Part shown: positions 59,601-64,000 of the stretch, piece by piece | Numbering within the stretch: the first letter of the stretch is position 1 | Layout of the letters: the number at the start of each line of letters is the position of its first letter | Origin: Rhododendron vialii | Lineage: Eukaryota; Streptophyta; Magnoliopsida; Ericales; Ericaceae | Reading direction: 5' to 3' | Assembly: GCF_030253575.1 (NCBI RefSeq) | Contig: NC_080557.1 | Span: forward strand, 15,352,001 to 15,416,000 | DNA length: 64,000 nucleotides | Notes under the pieces: model-generated | Database searches by the model: none | What the model was told of the DNA's origin: nothing | Seen by the model: only the letters and a program-made list of their open reading frames with translations | Program-made: the position numbers and the translations under genes

Positions 59601-60809
59601 TAAGCTGAACTGAAGTATCCAGAGTTGAGGAGAATGTAGTGTAGTATAACTGATTTTGATGAGTGTCAAGCTAAGGTTAAATGCATTGTGCGCTTCGTCA
59701 AATACCATGCCACCTCTAAGTGGGATTCGAATGGAAACCCTCAAAATCCATTTTGAAAGCATAAGATTTTGTACAGGTTTCATGCTTCTAAAAATAGTTG
59801 AAGCCATTACATGACAATTTAGGTTCACTCAATGAAGCGAATCTAGCAATACATAAGTTTCATATTCTAAGCTCAACTGAAGTATCTAGAGGTGAGGGAA
59901 TGTCTCATCATAGAACCCGTTTATTTAGAGTGCCAAGCTTTGCTTGAACACATTGTGCTCCATCGAATGCCATGCCACCTCCAAGAGGGAGTCGAGTGGT
60001 AACCATCAAAAATCCATTTTAAAACCATGAGATCTGTTGCAAGATTCATGCTTCCAAAAATCAGTTGCAGCCATTACATGACAATTTCACAATGTATTGA
60101 TTCCTTCCTCAACAAAGGCACAACATCGTGAAAAGCGAATGGACATTGACATGTGTTGCACAGCCTTGGTGACCTGCAACCTTATGTAAAACAAAGCAAT
60201 CAGCCGGTAATTGCGCATGGCCAACATTCAGCTTGTGAAACTAAAAAGTTATCAAGAGCACTTTCAAACTTTGTTATTTAATATCCTACGTCCGAGGAAA
60301 ATATTCACCCTGTTTGGTTTGCATTTTTGAAAGTAATTTTTGATGTAATGAGTGGAGAGAGATAGAGAGAAAAAGGTATTGAGAAACGTGTAGAAAGGAA
60401 AATTGGATGAGTTGAGTTGTGAACCAAACAAGGTGAATATACCTAGCTTAAATCTACTAAGCTTATTATTAAACAAATAGATAAAATATCTTCAAGAAAT
60501 GTTCCAAGAAACCTAGAACTTAGTAAATCTTGCTATGATAATTACCCTTGGCTGATTCTTCTCACCCTACTTAAATGGGTTTGCATTTCAATTCTCAATT
60601 GAACCCACACTCTTCATGGTCAGAATTCAATGTGATGCAAACAGATATTTATATGTCATGATACATATGGTAAACAAACAAGGGAAAGGCTCATACACAA
60701 AGAGATATGAAAACCCAAATCGGTAATGGCAAAAGAAGTCCAACCTTGTGAATGTCAATGCAAGGGCGGAACCGAACTCCAGATCGGATGCACAGTCCAC
60801 GAGGAGGCC
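51136..60809 (-). CDS. HISN3: BBMII (ProFAR) isomerase, plastid histidine biosynthesis
   Basis: HISN3 (bacterial HisA) opens the ring of ProFAR to PRFAR, the fourth step of histidine synthesis, in plastids. Minus-strand exons are 60745-60809 (FRPCIDIHK), 58885-59092 ([10 protein letters not shown] to DALHAFPG), 58054-58139 ([13 protein letters not shown]), 54979-55080 ([21 protein letters not shown]), 54020-54153 ([24 protein letters not shown]), 53108-53156 ([12 protein letters not shown]) and 51136-51312 ([24 protein letters not shown]). All junctions are GT-AG and in phase, giving about 272 residues of a complete TIM barrel with GGG and AGG phosphate sites and the catalytic Asp in IDIHK. 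The transit-peptide start was not found. A GT donor at 62402 suggests a 5' exon (about 62403-62480) whose phase fits, but no in-frame ATG is visible there. Confidence 0.93.
51821..51900. repeat. 40-bp tandem duplication in HISN3 last intron
   Basis: Two units of atttccagtgggtgtcccca plus 20 further bases, with one mismatch. Confidence 0.95.
53658..53891. repeat. 117-bp tandem duplication in HISN3 intron
   Basis: Two units begin acaacacaataaaagagtgg at 53658 and 53775 and end near tcgat, differing at a handful of bases. They create a repeated peptide in a spurious minus-strand frame. Confidence 0.95.
55384..55615. mobile_element. MITE nested in the intronic LINE
   Basis: Perfect 16-bp inverted ends, acagtccccttctagt (55384) and actagaaggggactgt (55615), bound 232 bp of non-coding DNA. 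The TSD is unclear among flanking ATGT repeats. Confidence 0.85.
55907..57117. mobile_element. hAT-like element nested in the intronic LINE
   Basis: The ends taggggtgagca and tgctcaccacta are inverted. The flanks ctgttaga (55899-55906) and caggtaga (57118-57125) are a decayed 8-bp TSD. It contains acccgacccg strings, a SINE-like module (56280-56395, also in the 12587 element) and two large TC microsatellites. Confidence 0.75.
56447..56693. repeat. Duplicated unit with (TC)n microsatellites
   Basis: Two copies of a unit (ggtatgaatatggtatacgc ... aattatc) each end in a long TC run (56512-56579 and 56643-56693). Apparent Ser/Leu-rich and Arg/Glu-rich frames are artefacts of the repeats. Confidence 0.9.
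60301..60440. mobile_element. Small MITE in HISN3 intron
   Basis: The 19-bp inverted ends atattcaccctgtttggtt and aaccaaacaaggtgaatat (one mismatch) bound 140 bp of purine-rich DNA. Confidence 0.8.
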
Positions 60810-61314
60810 CTATACGAAGCGTACAATAAAATGCATCAACGAGATAGAAACATACATATTCAGGTGTACCAATGAAGGAAACAAAATGGAAGCAGGCATA
60901 CTCGAGACAGATGAAGGCACAGTCCACATATACTTTTGCCAATTGTTGTTTTTATTGCCATCGTAGATTGTAGAAAATGAACTGAGGCCCAATGAGGAGC
61001 TGGTGGCTCGGAGGCTGTGAATCCTCATTCTAACTGAGGCCCAATGATAAAGAATACATCGAGAGAAAGGGCCTGGAAAGTAAAAGCATCATTGCTAAAG
61101 GAGTATATCCTAACTAGGTTAGCAGATACACCTTAGCCAATCATGTGATCAACCAAACCCACAAAAACACCAACGAGAGTATTACAAAAAAAAAAAAAAA
61201 AAAACCCTTCTCTCAGACTAAATATGAAAAGGGACACCTATATGAAAAGCTTTTCACCTAACATTGGTTAGTGTCATCACATTACTATACTTCAAGTCTC
61301 CGAATACCATCCAA

Positions 61315-62110
61315 ACTCCTTTTGAAGTCCTCAATGGAATATTCTTTCAGATTATGTTGCGATTTTACCCAATTTTGCAATTCTTGTTTTCACCAAATCC
61401 TCCACTTCTTATATCACTAGAGTAACATCCTGAAAATTTATTTCACTTCTCGCCTTCCAAATTGACTATACAGCTGCATAGAAATTTGTTTTTGAATCTG
61501 CTGCTAACCATAAACTCATCAAAAACAAGACCGGCAGACCCAAGTTATGTGACCAAACTTTCCAAGAGAACAAGCAATGAAGGAGAACATGAGTTGTAGT
61601 TTCTTCCACCTGGACCACCTCCATGCACATAGGGCATGTACCATTATCATTTCTACCATGAATTGGAATATTTATTCATAAAATGTCACTTCCTGTAGCA
61701 ATCTTTTAGAAATTTCCACATAAAAAGGACAAGACTTTTTCCAAATCCTGAACAAACTGAGATCCCCTGTATACAATTAGGATTCCCATTTTTCGTACAA
61801 TGACTTAACTGGGAAAACATTACCCAAGTTCCAATGCCATCTTAGTAAAATCATACCAGAATGCCAAACGGGTATCTAATTTGGTCATTGTGACCATAAA
61901 ACAATATATTCACTGCAATGCAAACTAATAGCTTTACCCTTTGCACTTCCAATCGTTCTTCTTCTGAATTTAAGCTCTTGATTTGCTCATTGTGACCACA
62001 AACTTCACCACCGGAAGTTTTCCGGGTGAGGTCCGAAGGAAATCAAATTTGAGTGGATCGTCACCCAGCAAGTTATCTTCCTTATGTTTCCACTAAACTA
62101 GAAGGAGAAG
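61315..62110 (-). mobile_element. LINE ORF2 fragment in HISN3 5' intron
   Basis: The minus strand encodes a decayed zf-RVT block (GTCPMCMEVVQVEETTTHVLL, HCLFSWKVW) followed by LWLAADSKTNFYAAV and SIWKARSEINF with stops. It lies between the first recognisable HISN3 exon and the putative 5' exon, and may explain why the transit-peptide exon is hard to find. Confidence 0.7.
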
Positions 62111-62366
62111 ACAAGTTCTTTCACTTAACATGTAGAAAATTTGGAGGGGAAAAAAAAATCCTTAGGGTGTTTTTGTTTAGCAGAAACAAGTTGGCTAAGG
62201 CATTAAGTAGAAATCCAAAAACATGAGGGAAACTTCGCAGTTAGAATAATGATCTTGTTCAATTCATAAGCATATATCATCAACAATAATGTGAATTGCG
62301 CGCTCAAAGAACCAATGGAAAAAACCAACAGAATGGGAGATAGACGACCACTGAGTGAGGGAAACG

Positions 62367-62368
<2 letters not shown>

Positions 62369-62399
<31 letters not shown>
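62369..62399. repeat. (GA)n microsatellite at the putative HISN3 exon 1 donor
   Basis: About 15 GA units lie a few bases from the minus-strand donor cag|gtacct at 62402. CT-rich tracts are common near plant 5' UTR introns. Confidence 0.85.
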
Positions 62400-62402
<3 letters not shown>

Positions 62403-62480
62403 CCTGTTCTAATCGTTGCCGGAGCTTTGTTTAAGATCACGTCGGGGTTCTGATTCTGATCGATTTGACCACACTCTTCT

Positions 62481-63914
62481 AATTACTCCATTGTTTTTTA
62501 TTTAGGCTAAATAATTGAGCCAAATTATTAGTTATTGTTTTTTCATAAACAAAAAAAATCGTATTCCGTCAATTTTTTCTAAATTGTTGATTCGGTGGGA
62601 GGTTTCTAAAAAGTAAAAATTTACGAGCCAAATCAATATTTTTTGAATATAGAAAAAAACAATCCAAAACATACAGACTTTTTGAATTATTTTTGCCTAT
62701 TTAAAAAAAATAGTCTGGTTCATAATTTTTACTTTTTCAATTCTTTTTGTCAAGACGAGACAATAATTCCAAATCCGACTCAAAACTAAGAAATGTGTAA
62801 AAAATTGAATAAGGACAAAAAAATAATAATTTGGCTTAATTATTTAGCCAAAGTAATTATTGATGTAAATTTATACTGTCTTATACTTTCTTTCTTTCTT
62901 TCTTTTTTTAAACTACCTCTAATACTTTCTGACTCATTTTCTGCACACATGGAGGAGTAATTTATGAAACTCACTGAATAATAACGAAAAATAGAGTACT
63001 TAATATGAAAAGAGAAGTACAAAAAATCAATTTCTTTTATTTTTTCACCAACGTTATCCTACAATATTTTTAATAAGAGATACATTATGTAACCTCAAAA
63101 CTTTAAAATTATGTTATTGACGGTGCAGTTCTTGTTCTTTGAGTATTAAACAAATGATGGACACTTTTTTCAATTCGGTGCATTTAACCGATCGATTTTT
63201 TTTGGTTACATATACTTTTATTTTTGTTTCCGCGAGATAAATTCAAAAACAAACAAAACTTAAAAAGTGTTGCGGTCACTACGAATAATGATAAGTCAAA
63301 AGGTAAATTTTTTTCTCAAATTTTATGACAAGGCAGGTAAAAAAATTGAAATATTCTGACCTAGTTTTTTTAGTAGAAATGAAAACAAGTCGTATTCAAA
63401 TCACACAAAATTTCCACTTTCTCCCATTTTAAGTGTCGTAAAGTTGCTGGCAAAGTTGTGAATTTGTTTAAATAAATTTAAAAAATCAGACCCGTTGCGA
63501 TATATGTGCAACAGATGTGCTTCACAAGCTAATCTATTGTCGTTATATCTGGGCTCGTGAAAGTCCAAATATAGCGACAATAGAAAGTGAACGAGCATTT
63601 ACCAATAATTAATCAAATCGAGCTTGCGACAACAATAGTTACACTGACCAGGATTTTGCCAAATTGCTGATTGCATAAGAAGGTATGGGCGTTGGAGGAG
63701 CACTGCATCAGTTCAACACCCATATGTTACATTATTCCTCCCCAAAAAAACGCGGTGAATTACGATAAACCAACGTTATCGAAACTCAAAATTTAACAAA
63801 TAAATCAAATTTAAACATTTCGAGCAGTGAAATTGGTAGGGTACCAGATTTGATACAGACAAACATGATAATAGATTCTTTTATACATAATCATAAAAAC
63901 AGTTTTTATATTTC
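62481..63914. other. Intergenic sequence between HISN3 and the next gene
   Basis: This is AT-rich DNA without a recognised gene. A hairpin with 19-bp arms lies at 63534-63583 (ctattgtcgttatatctgg with its near-complement). Confidence 0.4.
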
Positions 63915-64000
63915 TCACTGAACAACAGTCACAACATTTCCTTCATCTCTCCCTAACACCCCAGCAGCTCCACCGGAGCCCGCCCCCCACTTTAGCAGAC
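63915..64000 (-). CDS. C-terminal end of an unidentified protein (partial)
   Basis: A minus-strand frame is open from the window edge to a stop at 63915-63917. It encodes a Gly/Ala-rich end, WGAGSGGAAGVLGRDEGN, closing in VVTVVQ. The region is more GC-rich than its surroundings and is followed by AT-rich sequence as a 3' UTR would be. The family is not recognised. The fragment is short and may be chance. Confidence 0.4.
   Translation of the reverse strand, partial: LLKWGAGSGGAAGVLGRDEGNVVTVVQ

Overview
This is eukaryotic plant nuclear DNA, AT-rich and crowded with transposable elements (TEs). Introns follow GT-AG rules. The families present are plant L1-type LINEs, a TNT1-like copia element, a Cassandra TRIM, Stowaway MITEs and hAT-type elements. 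The orcinol-synthase-like type III polyketide synthase (PKS) suggests an Ericaceae species, probably Rhododendron; this is inference from recalled family resemblance, not a search.

Only three cellular genes are clearly recognisable. A type III PKS occurs twice: a wrecked copy (ORS-A, 11647-14141) and an intact two-exon copy (ORS-B, 43272-45618). A COMT-type O-methyltransferase pseudogene (19046-29811) is broken by a hAT element in exon 1, a lost splice site and a stop in exon 2, and a 6.7-kb LINE in exon 4. A plastid histidine-biosynthesis gene, HISN3 (BBMII isomerase), lies on the minus strand from 51136 to about 60809, with a possible 5' exon near 62403-62480. The C-terminal end of an unidentified gene may enter at 63915-64000 (minus).

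Layout: 0.4-9 kb is an old LTR element with a LINE nested in its left LTR and a TIR element inside it. 9.3-15.7 kb is a segment similar to the COMT downstream flank, followed by ORS-A and a third ORS 3'-end fragment. 15.7-18.6 kb holds nested LINE debris. 19-29.8 kb is the COMT pseudogene, and 30-31.25 kb the second copy of the flank. 31.8-41.7 kb is a stack of insertions (hAT, ORF1-only LINE, copia, Cassandra). 41.9-46.6 kb is the ORS-B segment. 46.7-50.9 kb holds tandem repeats, a complete ORF1-only LINE insertion and a solo LTR. 51.1-62.5 kb is HISN3, with TEs nested in its introns.

The order [COMT flank]-[ORS-A]...[COMT + flank]-[ORS-B] implies that an O-methyltransferase/polyketide-synthase pair was duplicated as one unit and then eroded, leaving one intact PKS. 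In family terms the PKS would make orcinol or orsellinic-type tetraketides and the methyltransferase could methylate such phenols. That pathway link is inference. Many TE boundaries are firm because target-site duplications (TSDs) or an empty site in the other copy can be read directly.
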